25,244 nt of DNA from JBIOJB01 sp044450465 (GCA_044450465.1 JBIOJB010000039.1:1-25244), one strand, 5' to 3'; positions 1-7,893 are shown, numbered from the stretch's first letter. Numbers and translations are program-made. The notes: generated from the sequence alone by a model not told the origin.

Positions 1-883
1 GGGCGAGCAGGGGGTCGGCCGTATCGTCGGGCACGTCCCGGGTCAGCCAGCGCATCCCGATGAGAAGGTCGTCGTCGACGACGTAGCACGCCTCTTCAAT
101 CAGCTGCAGCATGTCTAGCGGCGGCTGCTCGCAGAAGCCACCCTCGAAGACAACCCGCACCCGGTCTTGCTCTCGTCCCGGCCTTGCTTCGAGGGCTTCG
201 AGTGCACGCGCGAGGATGTCGTTGTGCTCCTCGCGCTGCATCGCGGAACCGACTCGTGTCAGCAGGTACGCCTCGCGCGAGGAAAGCAGCCACGGCGTTC
301 GCCGCTTCACCGCATAGAGCTCGCGCAGCAGGCGCCGGTTCTCGTTGAAGACGCCGATGCTGTGGTTGAGCGCCTCGATCGAGACCTGGGGGCCACCCAG
401 GCGCTCGAGACCGGCCTGCAACCGCGCGTACTCCGCGCGAAGGTAGGTTGCGGCGTGGACGGAGTTGGCGTTCTGGGGCAGGTACAAGATCTCCGCGGGC
501 TGGAGCGGGAAGTTGCGGCCCCAGATTCCGGCGAGGTTTCGGGCGACGTCGCAGATGGGGTGCGTGTAGAAGGCACTCAACATCTCGAGGCGTCCCGAGA
601 GGCCGAGCTCGAGCGAGCTCCGGCAGATCGAGCAGATGAACGAGCCGATGTGGGAATCGGCCTGGCGCGACTCGATCGAGCCGCCGGCGCCCATGACCTT
701 GACCGGCAGCATCCCGGCGGCGTGGACGATCTCCTCTGGGAAGTAGACCTGGAAGTGACCGATCACCCTGCCGTCGGGGTGGAGGCTTTGCCACTTCTTC
801 ACGCCGGGGTAGGAGAAGTCCTCGCAGAGCTCCGAGCACCGTTCCAGGAGTTCAGTGATTCCGTCGGCCGCCGCAATCGCCAT
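1..883 (-). CDS. bcrC: Benzoyl-CoA reductase / 2-hydroxyacyl-CoA dehydratase subunit (BcrC/BadD-like), 3' end beyond window
   Basis: The frame stays open from an ATG at 883 to the window edge (294 residues). The start has a good ribosome site (GGGAGGT) about 5 bases upstream. Landmarks are FPEEIVHAAGMLPVKV at residues 48-63, QADSHIGSFICSICRSSLE at 74-92, HPICDVARNLAGIWGRNF at 108-125, YLPQNANS at 134-141, and EGGFCEQPPLDM near 247-258. Cysteines at 84, 87, 111, 251 and 266 are candidate iron-sulfur ligands. This pattern fits the HgdB/BcrC family. In class I ATP-dependent benzoyl-CoA reductase the B and C subunits hold the active-site cluster that dearomatises benzoyl-CoA under anoxia. The family also includes 2-hydroxyacyl-CoA dehydratases, and the partner subunits that would decide lie outside the window, so the BcrC assignment is likely but not certain. 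Roughly the last quarter of the protein is missing. A TetR gene lies just upstream on the same strand. Confidence 0.75.
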   Translation of the reverse strand, partial: MAIAAADGITELLERCSELCEDFSYPGVKKWQSLHPDGRVIGHFQVYFPEEIVHAAGMLPVKVMGAGGSIESRQADSHIGSFICSICRSSLELGLSGRLEMLSAFYTHPICDVARNLAGIWGRNFPLQPAEILYLPQNANSVHAATYLRAEYARLQAGLERLGGPQVSIEALNHSIGVFNENRRLLRELYAVKRRTPWLLSSREAYLLTRVGSAMQREEHNDILARALEALEARPGREQDRVRVVFEGGFCEQPPLDMLQLIEEACYVVDDDLLIGMRWLTRDVPDDTADPLLA

Positions 884-920
884 GCAGACCTCCCGCGATT
901 CCTTCCTCTGGACTGGCGAC

Positions 921-949
921 AGCTTAGACTGACCGGTCAGTCAAGTCAA
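921..949 (-). promoter_or_regulatory. Promoter of the bcrC-like gene with TetR operator O1 in the spacer
   Basis: On the minus strand a -35 box TTGACT (949-944) and a -10 box TAAGCT (926-921) are separated by exactly 17 bases. Positions 927-942 of that spacer are the perfect 16-bp palindrome GACTGACCGGTCAGTC. A TetR dimer bound here would block RNA polymerase. The predicted transcript would start near 914, leaving a leader of about 30 bases with the ribosome site. The boxes and palindrome are seen directly; their function is inferred. Confidence 0.6.
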
Positions 950-983
950 GAGCAAGCCGAGAAATTGGGGCCTGGCGAGGGGG

Positions 984-1640
984 CTACGGAGCCGGCGTTC
1001 CTGCGGGTCGGGTCAGGTAGGCGAGCACGGCCCTCTTGCACGTCTCGCGGTACGCGGCGTGCTGCCGCCTCCAGGACCGCCCCTGCATCCACTGGATGAA
1101 CAGACCGTCGATGATGGCCCGAACCACGGTCGCGGCTTCATCCACCGTCTCGACGGCGAAAGCTCCAATCTGCACACCGTCCGCCACGGCCTCGGCGTAG
1201 AGCGAGTCCACGATCTGATGGAAGGTTGCGGACAGCTCGGTGAAGCTCTCGTTTCGTGCGGCGTGGGCGGCGAGGTCGAGGTAGGTGAGGTAGAAACCGC
1301 GGTTGGTTTCAGCGCCGACCCAGATCGCGTCGATCATCGCCAGCACCTTGGCCTCGGGGCTGTGCGCCGCAGCCATCGCATCGTGGATCCGATCGGCAGT
1401 GGCCGACAGAGCCCATCTCATGGTGGCCAGCACCAGGTTCTCTTTGGTCTTGAAGTAGTAAAGAAGGATGCCCTTGCTCACACCGGCGAGCTCGGAGATG
1501 TCTTCGAGTGCGACCCGGTGCACCCCGCGCTCACTGATGAGGTGATACGTGTTCCTCAGCAGGTGCACCTGCTGCGGCGTGAGCTCCTGCGCGAGGAGGT
1601 CCGGGCCTGACCGCACAGCCTTTCGAGTTGGCCTCGCCAT
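984..1640 (-). CDS. TetR/AcrR family transcriptional repressor
   Basis: A 218-residue protein of typical TetR length. The N-terminal helix-turn-helix spans about residues 44-63 (ALEDISELAGVSKGILLYYF), the classic TetR recognition region with the Tyr-Tyr-Phe signature, followed by KTKENLV. The C-terminal ligand domain resembles TetR_C/BetI types and carries no motif that names a ligand. The gene ends 100 bases before the bcrC-like gene on the same strand and is divergent from the GT87 gene. Two related palindromes, one in the bcrC-like promoter and one just upstream of tetR, suggest repression of both. The inducer may be an aromatic or alicyclic acyl-CoA, as for other TetR repressors of degradation genes, but that is inference. 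Confidence 0.9.
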   Translation of the reverse strand: MARPTRKAVRSGPDLLAQELTPQQVHLLRNTYHLISERGVHRVALEDISELAGVSKGILLYYFKTKENLVLATMRWALSATADRIHDAMAAAHSPEAKVLAMIDAIWVGAETNRGFYLTYLDLAAHAARNESFTELSATFHQIVDSLYAEAVADGVQIGAFAVETVDEAATVVRAIIDGLFIQWMQGRSWRRQHAAYRETCKRAVLAYLTRPAGTPAP

Positions 1641-1649
1641 CGGCGGACC

Positions 1650-1666
1650 AGTCTAACCAGTCAGTC
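1650..1666 (-). promoter_or_regulatory. tetR -10 box overlapped by operator O2
   Basis: On the minus strand GACTGACTGGTTAGAC (1666-1651) matches the bcrC-side palindrome at 13 of 16 positions. It overlaps a TAnnnT-type -10 box TAGACT (1655-1650) that sits nine bases before the tetR ATG at 1640. No ribosome site is visible, so tetR is probably leaderless and self-repressed. The site also lies in the region shared with the divergent GT87 gene, which might be affected. Confidence 0.45.
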
Positions 1667-1747
1667 AGTGCCTACCCTTCTCCGGGAGAGCGGTTTGGCC
1701 TCCAGGATCGCCCGGATCGAGCCCGGAAAGCGAGAATCAGCATCCCG

Positions 1748-3025
1748 ATGCTCCGTTCAAGCCGTTTCCGCAGGCTGGCCGGTGTTCTGAGCCGGCCGCG
1801 CACCTGGGTGATCCCTTACGTCGTGCTGTGGGTGCTCGTCGGACTGCTCCCGATCACCCAGACCGACCTCGACATCTTCTTCTGGCCCGCTGCGACGGTG
1901 GCCGTCCAGGGCCAGCCGTTGATGGTGTACTCAAAAGGGGGCCAGAGCGTCTACCCAGACGCCAACGGGCCAACCTCCCTGTTGCCCTTGACGGCGGTCG
2001 GCCTGGTCGCGGATCGGCTTGGCTGGGACTCCATCGATCGCCGGCGGCCTCTCGCCCTCGGCGCCTTCAGCCTGTTCCTCCTGTTGATGGCAAGAGAGGG
2101 GGTGGCCGCCATCGAGCGGTTGCGGAGGCGGCGCCTCGCCACGATTCCACGGCTCCTCGCCTACGGTGCGCTCACCCTGGCCCCGCCGATCTGGCAGGCG
2201 GTCGCCGGATATGGCCACATCGAGCAGCCGATCGAGATCTGGCTCCTCCTCGTGGCCGCGCGGTGGCTGGCACAGGGCTGGGCCCTTCGCGCCGGGCTCG
2301 CCCTCGGCCTTTCCGTGCTCAGCCGGAGCGCCATCGGACTGATGGCGATTCCGCTGGCTTTTGCCGCGCTCCGCAAGGGGCCGGGCACCTTCGCGCGGCT
2401 TTTTGGCGCGACGGCGGCGACGGGGCTTGCGGGTCTGCTGCCGTTTTACCTCGCCGATTCACCGGACCTGGTCCACTCGCTCTTCACCTATCGAGGCGGC
2501 TTGCCGGTGGGTGCTGGTTCGATCTGGAGCGTGGCGAGCGATCCCTCGGTCCTCAGGTTCATCCAGCACTGGGACATCCTTTTCGTCGTGGCCGCGGCGC
2601 TCACGGCCAACGTGTGGTTCGCCACTCGCCCGGGTGGTTTCACCGAGGAGCGGATGCTGGGCGGAATGACCCTGACGTCTGCCGCGTTCGTGCTGTTTGC
2701 CAAGACGGTGTGGCCGTACTACTTCTTCGAGCTGTTCGTCCTGGCCACGATCTGGACGTTCGGCAGATGGCGGCGGGCCGACGGCCCCGTTCGGCTGGCG
2801 CTGGCGCCGATCGCGATCACGATCTTAGGGATGATCGCCGAGCTTGGTCCGATTCCGGGACAGGGGACTCGCCTTGTCGCGGCCGAGGGAGGGGGGATGT
2901 TCGTCATGGTCGGCCTGACCGCGATCTGGCTCGCCTGGATGGCTCGCCGGTCGCCCGACGCGCCGGGCTCGCGCGGGAACGAACAGCCGGCCGAGGCGGC
3001 CGGGCCGGCCGCGGCCGCCCCCTAG
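1748..3025 (+). CDS. GT87-like polytopic membrane glycosyltransferase (DUF2029)
   Basis: About 425 residues from the ATG at 1748, with many hydrophobic helices. The first helix (about 18-37) is followed by TDLDIFFWPAATVAVQGQPL, which resembles the first extracytoplasmic loop of GT87/DUF2029 enzymes, where an acidic residue contributes to catalysis. Further helices are separated by short loops including YGHIEQPIEIW and FTYRGGLPVGAG. These enzymes use polyprenyl-phosphate sugars (for example polyprenyl-phosphomannose in actinobacterial mannan synthesis) on the outer membrane face. The frame is open further upstream to 1628, but that part overlaps the tetR operator and lacks hydrophobic character, so 1748 is preferred. 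The stop codon shares CTAG (3022-3025) with the convergent oxidoreductase gene. The exact acceptor is unknown. Confidence 0.7.
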   Translation: MLRSSRFRRLAGVLSRPRTWVIPYVVLWVLVGLLPITQTDLDIFFWPAATVAVQGQPLMVYSKGGQSVYPDANGPTSLLPLTAVGLVADRLGWDSIDRRRPLALGAFSLFLLLMAREGVAAIERLRRRRLATIPRLLAYGALTLAPPIWQAVAGYGHIEQPIEIWLLLVAARWLAQGWALRAGLALGLSVLSRSAIGLMAIPLAFAALRKGPGTFARLFGATAATGLAGLLPFYLADSPDLVHSLFTYRGGLPVGAGSIWSVASDPSVLRFIQHWDILFVVAAALTANVWFATRPGGFTEERMLGGMTLTSAAFVLFAKTVWPYYFFELFVLATIWTFGRWRRADGPVRLALAPIAITILGMIAELGPIPGQGTRLVAAEGGGMFVMVGLTAIWLAWMARRSPDAPGSRGNEQPAEAAGPAAAAP

Positions 3026-4440
3026 GGCCCCAGCAGGTATCCGAGGCGGCGGGGCAGCGTGGCGATCGTGGTGGTCAGAGGGTTCGGCCGGCGGCCCTGC
3101 TCCTCCGCGGTGTCGTACTCGATGATCGCTCGCCGCACGACGGCCGCACCCATCGAGCGCAGAGGCTCGGGTGGAAAGGTCTTGGCCCTGGCGTTGACCA
3201 TCGGCAGCCGGACGAGATCGCTGTCGGCCCCGGTCACCAGGTCGGCGATGACTCGACCGGCCAGGTTTGAGGGAGCCACGCCGTTGCCGGTGTAGCCAAG
3301 CGCAAAGTGGACGTGGCCCGACTTGAGCGATCCGAAAGCGGGGAGGTGGGTCGGCGAGACGTCGATCGGACCGCCCCAACCGTCTTCGAGCGGCACGTCC
3401 GCGAAGCTCGGAAAGAACCGCCGGAAGCCCTGCGCGGCCTGGACCACCGCGAGCTTGTCGTGCGTGAAGGTCTCGTCGATCCGAGTGCTCGCCCGGCCGC
3501 CACCGCCGCCAAACGCGATGCGCCCGTCCTTGGTGGTGCGGAAGTAGCGCAGCGAGGTGCGGAGGTCTGTGATGAGCTCACCCTCTGTCCAACCGATCGC
3601 CCGGAGCTTGTCGGGAGCGGGCGCCGTAAGCACGATGTAGCTGCTCCAGGCGGCGATCAGGCGGCTGAGCTGGCGCCATCCCGTGGCCCAGGCGTTCACC
3701 GCCAGCACCGCGTGAGCAGCCCGCACGGTGCCCCGAGGAGTCGTCGCCACCACTGGTGGCCCAGGTTCGAGTCGGGTCACCATCGTGCCCTCGTGGATCG
3801 TGGCGCCCCGCTCGAGGACAACTCGGCGCAGGCCCCTCGCCAGAAAAGCAGGCTGCACGGACGCCCCGTCCCTCATGAAGGCACCGCCCCGAAACGCCGG
3901 CGAGTAACACCGGGACTTCAGTTCGGCGGCGGTCAATCGGCGCATCTCCTCAGGCGCTCCAACCTCCTCCGCCAGGCTTGCCATCTCGTCGCACAGGTGC
4001 TCGTGCCGGGCGCTGGTGGCCGCGAAGATGTAACCCGCCTTCCGAAACCACGCATCGACTCCATGCTCCTGGCAGAAGAGTCCGATGCCGTCGATGCTCG
4101 TGCTTATCTCGCGGCAGGCTCGCACTGCGCCCTCGGCGCCGTACAGGGTGACCAGTCCGTGCAGCTCGTCCCACCAGCCGCTGGCGAACCCGCCGTTGCG
4201 CCCGCTCGGTCCGCCGCCGCAGACGTCCTGCTCCAGGATCACGATTCCGAGGTCGGGCTTCAGCTTCTGCAGGAAGTAGGCCGTCCAGAGACCGGTGAAA
4301 CCGCCGCCGACAATGAGGACATCAGCGTTGACGTCCTTCGTCAGCGGCGGGCTGGGCGCCGTCTGCTCTGCCCCCAGCGCCTCACGCAGCCACCAGCCGC
4401 GCTCGGCGCCGGGGTTCAGCGCCCGTTCGGTGAGATTGAG
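3022..4440 (-). CDS. FAD-dependent oxidoreductase of the DAO / gamma-glutamylputrescine oxidase type, start unresolved
   Basis: A glycine-oxidase/PuuB-like flavoprotein. The FAD-binding motif ADVLIVGGGFTGLWTAYFLQ begins around base 4333, and GGGPSGRNGGFASGWW follows shortly after. A C-terminal ALGYTGNGVAPSNLAGRVIAD closes the FAD site. The family oxidises amines or D-/N-substituted amino acids to imines and H2O2. The first ATG in frame (4242) lies inside the domain, after the Rossmann motif, so a 406-residue product from there would lack FAD binding. Upstream, the frame runs from a TGA at 4497-4495 with no ATG, GTG or TTG. Homology-like sequence (NLTERALNPGAERGWW) begins near 4440-4437, just behind the permease stop. 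A CTC there, or CTG at 4419 or 4389, may serve as start, or there is a base error. The given 5' end is therefore an estimate. It lies downstream of the permease gene and is probably cotranscribed. Confidence 0.75.
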   Translation of the reverse strand, partial: LNLTERALNPGAERGWWLREALGAEQTAPSPPLTKDVNADVLIVGGGFTGLWTAYFLQKLKPDLGIVILEQDVCGGGPSGRNGGFASGWWDELHGLVTLYGAEGAVRACREISTSIDGIGLFCQEHGVDAWFRKAGYIFAATSARHEHLCDEMASLAEEVGAPEEMRRLTAAELKSRCYSPAFRGGAFMRDGASVQPAFLARGLRRVVLERGATIHEGTMVTRLEPGPPVVATTPRGTVRAAHAVLAVNAWATGWRQLSRLIAAWSSYIVLTAPAPDKLRAIGWTEGELITDLRTSLRYFRTTKDGRIAFGGGGGRASTRIDETFTHDKLAVVQAAQGFRRFFPSFADVPLEDGWGGPIDVSPTHLPAFGSLKSGHVHFALGYTGNGVAPSNLAGRVIADLVTGADSDLVRLPMVNARAKTFPPEPLRSMGAAVVRRAIIEYDTAEEQGRRPNPLTTTIATLPRRLGYLLGP

Positions 4441-4453
4441 GTTGAGTGGGCCT

Positions 4454-5974
4454 TCAGTCGAGGGCGTTCGCCGGTGCCGCCACGGTGGGCATGCTCAGGT
4501 ACTTCGGGTGGCGCCGGACCCACGTCCAGATGAGAGCCGGGATGGCGGCCAGCAGGACGACCCCCGGGACGGCCACCAAGAACTTGCCGTTGGTGGCGTC
4601 GAATGCGAATGTGTCGCTGAGCGTCCAGTCCGTGTATGTGAGGTAGACGCCCAACCCGATGAGAGACGCGGCGCTCAGGATGGGCACAACGCCGGCGAAC
4701 ACGAATCCTTTGATGTTTCTGGTCAGCGCGTGCCGGTAGTAGACGGTGCAGGCGATGCCGACCAGCGAGTAGTAGAACGCCACCAGCAAGCCGATGGACA
4801 GCACGCCGGCGCTGACGATTGCGTTCAAGCCGCCGACTTTGACCGAGACGATCGCGATGATGCCGGCCAGCGCGCCCATGATGATGGTGCCCCACGCCGG
4901 GGTTTGCCACACCGGGTTCACCTTGGCCCAGATCGGCCCGAGCATGTGGTCGCGGCCCATCGAGAAGGCGGTTCGCACGCTGGGCAGAAGGGTGGTCTGC
5001 AGGGTCGCCACCGTGGAGGAGAGGAATGCGAGCGCGGCAAGCGAGCCCCATTGCGCTCCGACCATCTTGTCGGCCCAAGCGATCAGGACCTGGGAGCTGT
5101 TCGCCTGGATCTCGTCTGGGGTCATGACGAACTGGATTGATGCTGCCGTGATGAGGAACAGGACGAGAAGGAACAGCATGGCGATGATGCCGGCCCTGCC
5201 CGGATTCTCAGACGATTCCTCGGTCTCCTCGTTGAGGTTGGCCGCAGTGTCCCAGCCCCAGTAGAAGAAGACGGAGATGACGACACCGCCGGCGAACGCA
5301 CTCAGGCCACCCATCGAGAACGGGTTGACCCAGTCCGTGCTCAATCCGCTGCCGCCGCCCTTGAAGAAGCCGAGTATGGCAAACGCCAGCACGATCACGT
5401 ACTCCAGCGCCAGCAGCACCCACTGGAACCGGGCCGCGACCTTGATGCCCACCGTGACCATGTAGGTCACCAGGGCCAGAAGCAGGACGCCGAAGAAGAC
5501 CTGCTCGTAGTTCGCATTCCATGCGGTCGGCGTAAGGTCGAGCCCGCCGATGCTGTTCAGGCCCCATGCGTTGAAGAGGCCGAGCAGGGCTGCGCCACCC
5601 TGGGGGGCGGCGAACGACATGAAGAGCAGGTCGGTCAGGATGACCACCCAGCCGTTGGCAAATCCCAGACCGGGGTGGAGGGCTTTGCTGGCCCAGGTGT
5701 AGGCCGCGCCGCAGTTCGGGTCGACGCGGTTCATGTAGTAGTAAGCGATCGCGATGCCGGTAACCGGCAGAAAGCCGATCCAGATGGCGGCCAGGCTGGC
5801 GAGCCCGACCACCGCCGCCAGGGCGCCCAGCGAGGTGGCGATGGAATACGCAGGGGCGGTGCTCGAAATCGCGATGACGGTGTCGTCCCAAAGGCCGAGC
5901 GCCCCTTTCTTGAGCTGAGTCCCGGGAATCTCGGACCCGGCATGCCCTACTGAGCCAACGGCGGTGGCGGTCAT
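4454..5974 (-). CDS. APC-superfamily amino acid / polyamine permease
   Basis: A 506-residue protein from the ATG at 5974, which has a purine-rich ribosome site (GGGGGAGAAGGGG) directly upstream; an open extension to 6025 is less likely. Around twelve membrane helices are visible. The APC pattern is clear: helix 1 with STAPAYSIATSLGALAA (unwound, substrate-binding), then PNCGAAYTWASKALHPGLGFANGW in helices 2-3, and a helix-6 region FFYWGWDTAANLNEETEES. The family imports amino acids or amines by proton coupling. Lying between a class III aminotransferase and an amine-type flavoprotein, it probably brings in the substrate of that pathway. Its stop is 14 bases before the proposed start region of the oxidoreductase. 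Confidence 0.9.
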   Translation of the reverse strand: MTATAVGSVGHAGSEIPGTQLKKGALGLWDDTVIAISSTAPAYSIATSLGALAAVVGLASLAAIWIGFLPVTGIAIAYYYMNRVDPNCGAAYTWASKALHPGLGFANGWVVILTDLLFMSFAAPQGGAALLGLFNAWGLNSIGGLDLTPTAWNANYEQVFFGVLLLALVTYMVTVGIKVAARFQWVLLALEYVIVLAFAILGFFKGGGSGLSTDWVNPFSMGGLSAFAGGVVISVFFYWGWDTAANLNEETEESSENPGRAGIIAMLFLLVLFLITAASIQFVMTPDEIQANSSQVLIAWADKMVGAQWGSLAALAFLSSTVATLQTTLLPSVRTAFSMGRDHMLGPIWAKVNPVWQTPAWGTIIMGALAGIIAIVSVKVGGLNAIVSAGVLSIGLLVAFYYSLVGIACTVYYRHALTRNIKGFVFAGVVPILSAASLIGLGVYLTYTDWTLSDTFAFDATNGKFLVAVPGVVLLAAIPALIWTWVRRHPKYLSMPTVAAPANALD

Positions 5975-5998
5975 ACCCCTTCTCCCCCTAAAACGAAC

Positions 5999-6024
5999 TG
6001 CAACTCGGTTGACGGTATGTTGCA
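5999..6024. promoter_or_regulatory. Possible operator: inverted repeat TGCAAC-N14-GTTGCA
   Basis: A 6-bp inverted repeat with a 14-base spacer lies 25 bases upstream of the permease start, between it and the aminotransferase gene. It could be a regulator site or a chance repeat; no regulator gene is adjacent. Confidence 0.25.
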
Positions 6025-6031
6025 CTCTTGC

Positions 6032-6055
6032 GGCCCCGGCGTCAAAGGCCGGGCC
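6032..6055 (-). terminator. GC hairpin after the aminotransferase gene
   Basis: GGCCCCGGC (6032-6040) pairs with GCCGGGCC (6048-6055) with one bulged base and a 7-base loop, six bases past the aminotransferase stop. There is no T tract on the minus strand, so it may only attenuate or stabilise the transcript. Confidence 0.3.
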
Positions 6056-6061
6056 GGCCGA

Positions 6062-7435
6062 TCAGGCTCTCAGATCGCGGGCCATCTCCCTAAAAGTGTC
6101 TATATAGCGCTCGACGTCCTCGACCGAGTGCTGCACGGACAGGGTCCAGTTCTCCTCCGCTCCGGGCGCCATCAGCACGCCCCGGTTGCACTGGTAGAGC
6201 CAGCTCAGGTAGGCGAGCTTCTTGTCGATCTCGAGGTAGTCGCGGTAGTTGCGGATCCTGGTCGGGTGATAGGTCACCGACCCCCGAGCCGCCATGGTGG
6301 TCACGTGGAAGGGCAGGCGGTACTCGAGGATCAATCCGTCGAGTCCTCCGTGCAGGGTCTCGGCGAGCGCATCGAAATGCGCGTAAGCGGCGGGCGTCAG
6401 GATCTCGAGCAGCGTGACCTTGGCCGCGGCCATGGTCAGCGGGTTGCCGTTGAACGTGCCACTTTGCACGACCTTCTTCTGTTCGATCATGTCCATCACG
6501 TCAGCCCGGCCCCCGACAGCGCCGCACGGGAGGCCGCCGCCGATCGCCTTGGCCAGTGCGATGAGGTCCGGCATGACACCAAACCGCTCGGTTGCCCCTC
6601 CGGGTGCGATGGTCACGCCGGTTTTGACCTCGTCGTAGATCAGAAGCGCCCCGTTGCGGTGCGCCAGGTCACGCAGGCCCTCCAGGTAGCCCGGGTCCGG
6701 CTGCACGATTCCGACGTTCATCATCACCGGCTCGACGATCACAGCAGCGACCTCGCCTGGGTACTTGGCAAAGGCGCGCTTGGCCGCCGCCAGGTCGTTG
6801 TATGGAACCACCGTCGTGAGCTCGATCGTCGACTCCGGAATGCCCTCGCTCTGCGGCACCGAGCTCGGGGACTCGACCGGGCCCATCCGGTCGGGGCGAG
6901 GCTCGACGGAGACCATCAACGCGTCGTGGTGCCCGTGGTACGAGGCCTCCATCTTGATGAGGCGCTCCCGGCCTGTGAAGCCGCGGGCCAGCCGAACGGC
7001 GTCAAGAGTGGACTCGGTGCCCGAGTTGGTGAAGCGCCATTTGGGTTGGTGGAACCGGCGCGTCAGCTCGCGGGCCACGGTGAGCCCGTCAGCCACCGGC
7101 TGTGCGAAGTGAGATCCCTTGGCCATCCGCTTTGCGACCGCGTCCACGATCTTGGGATGTGCGTGGCCCACGACCATGACTCCGAAGCCATTGTGGAAGT
7201 CGACGTATTCGTTCCCATCCACGTCCCAGATCCGGCTCCCGATGCCCTCTTCAACGAAGATCGGCTGCGGGTCGGCGTCCTGGAACGACGACGGCACACC
7301 CCTCGGCATGACCTCCTGGGCCTCCAGCCACATCGCAAGCGATTTGGGCCGCGCCTTCTTGAACCGCTCCTCCTCACGCGCGATCAGCTCGCTCACCCGT
7401 GATTTGGACAACTCGGTCACGTGCGCTGTGGTCAT
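6062..7435 (-). CDS. Class III PLP aminotransferase (glutamate-1-semialdehyde aminomutase-like)
   Basis: 457 residues from the ATG at 7435, chosen for its ribosome site (AAAGGAGAA) and because family similarity begins there. The PLP fold is complete: FTNSGTEST at 135-143 binds phosphate, SYHGHHD at 165-171, YDEVKTG at 267-273 holds the aspartate that contacts the ring nitrogen, and LAKAIGGGLP at 294-303 contains the Schiff-base lysine K296. The overall sequence is closest to the HemL-like branch. The gene is not next to haem genes but to an amino-acid permease and an amine-oxidising flavoprotein, so a catabolic transaminase role is more likely than tetrapyrrole synthesis. The specific substrate cannot be read from the sequence. 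Confidence 0.85.
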   Translation of the reverse strand: MTTAHVTELSKSRVSELIAREEERFKKARPKSLAMWLEAQEVMPRGVPSSFQDADPQPIFVEEGIGSRIWDVDGNEYVDFHNGFGVMVVGHAHPKIVDAVAKRMAKGSHFAQPVADGLTVARELTRRFHQPKWRFTNSGTESTLDAVRLARGFTGRERLIKMEASYHGHHDALMVSVEPRPDRMGPVESPSSVPQSEGIPESTIELTTVVPYNDLAAAKRAFAKYPGEVAAVIVEPVMMNVGIVQPDPGYLEGLRDLAHRNGALLIYDEVKTGVTIAPGGATERFGVMPDLIALAKAIGGGLPCGAVGGRADVMDMIEQKKVVQSGTFNGNPLTMAAAKVTLLEILTPAAYAHFDALAETLHGGLDGLILEYRLPFHVTTMAARGSVTYHPTRIRNYRDYLEIDKKLAYLSWLYQCNRGVLMAPGAEENWTLSVQHSVEDVERYIDTFREMARDLRA

Positions 7436-7534
7436 GAACAAACGTTCTCCTTTCAAGGCCGCTCCCATGCGGTGCCGGCCAAAGCCGGATCGACCCGCTT
7501 GCGTACACAGATCGTACTCATCGGCGGGTCCTGT

Positions 7535-7565
7535 CCGAGCGCGGCCCTGGGCACAGGGTGCTCGG
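7535..7565 (-). terminator. Nested hairpin after arsR
   Basis: CCGAGC (7535-7540) pairs with GCTCGG (7560-7565), and inside it CCCTG (7545-7549) pairs with CAGGG (7554-7558). It begins five bases past the arsR stop. No T tract is present, so termination is inferred from position and stem only. Confidence 0.35.
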
Positions 7566-7569
7566 TTTG

Positions 7570-7878
7570 CTAAGTGCGCGCCAGGGCCGCTGACCGCCGG
7601 TGCAGCGATTCGCACATCGCCTCGCAGATCCGGGGCAGGTTCTGGTCGTCGAGCCGGTAGTAGACGCTGGACGCCTCGCGCCGTCGTGCCAGCAGCCCAC
7701 CGGCGGCGAGCCGGTTTAGATGCGCGGATGTATTGAACCGCGATGCGCCGGTGGCCTCGGCGATGGCGTGGACCGGGAGCTCGCCGCGCTCCATGACCGT
7801 GCGGAGTATGCGCAGACGAGTCGGATCGCTGAGCAGCGCAAATCGGTGAGCAGCCTCGTCGATCTCAGAATCTCTCAC
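7570..7878 (-). CDS. ArsR/SmtB-family repressor with a C-terminal CxxxC pair
   Basis: 102 residues from the GTG at 7878; an open extension to 8013 would run across the operator and is rejected. The winged helix is clear: SDPTRLRILRTVMERGELPV at 17-36, recognition helix region TGASRFNTSAHLNRLAAGGL at 43-62, wing RREASSVYYRLDD at 66-78. The only cysteines are C85 and C89 (ICEAMC) in the C-terminal helix. ArsR-type regulators of sulfide and persulfide metabolism (BigR, SqrR, YgaV) sense through two cysteines, although those sit in different helices, so this would be a different arrangement; metal or arsenic sensing is the alternative. The gene is divergent from the DsrE/TusA/SQR operon, with a strong palindrome between them, which supports control of that operon and of itself. 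Confidence 0.9.
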   Translation of the reverse strand: MRDSEIDEAAHRFALLSDPTRLRILRTVMERGELPVHAIAEATGASRFNTSAHLNRLAAGGLLARRREASSVYYRLDDQNLPRICEAMCESLHRRSAALART

Positions 7879-7893
7879 CCCTGGAGCGTAGGC

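Noticed and set aside
167..1099. Long plus-strand open frame across the bcrC-like and tetR genes
   Set aside because: It lies antisense to two recognisable proteins, its sequence resembles no family, and its composition is typical of antisense frames in GC-rich DNA.
1828..3270. Long Arg/Pro-rich plus-strand frame over the GT87 gene
   Set aside because: Frame-shifted shadow of the membrane protein; no family pattern and biased composition.
3307..4533. Plus-strand open frame opposite the FAD oxidoreductase
   Set aside because: Antisense to a clear flavoprotein and without recognisable motifs.
6017..7402. Plus-strand open frame opposite the aminotransferase
   Set aside because: Mirror of a protein with a complete PLP site; no motif of its own.
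6062..7435. Assigning the aminotransferase as hemL
   Set aside because: Although HemL-like in its PLP motifs, it has permease and amine-oxidase neighbours and no tetrapyrrole genes, so the symbol is not justified.
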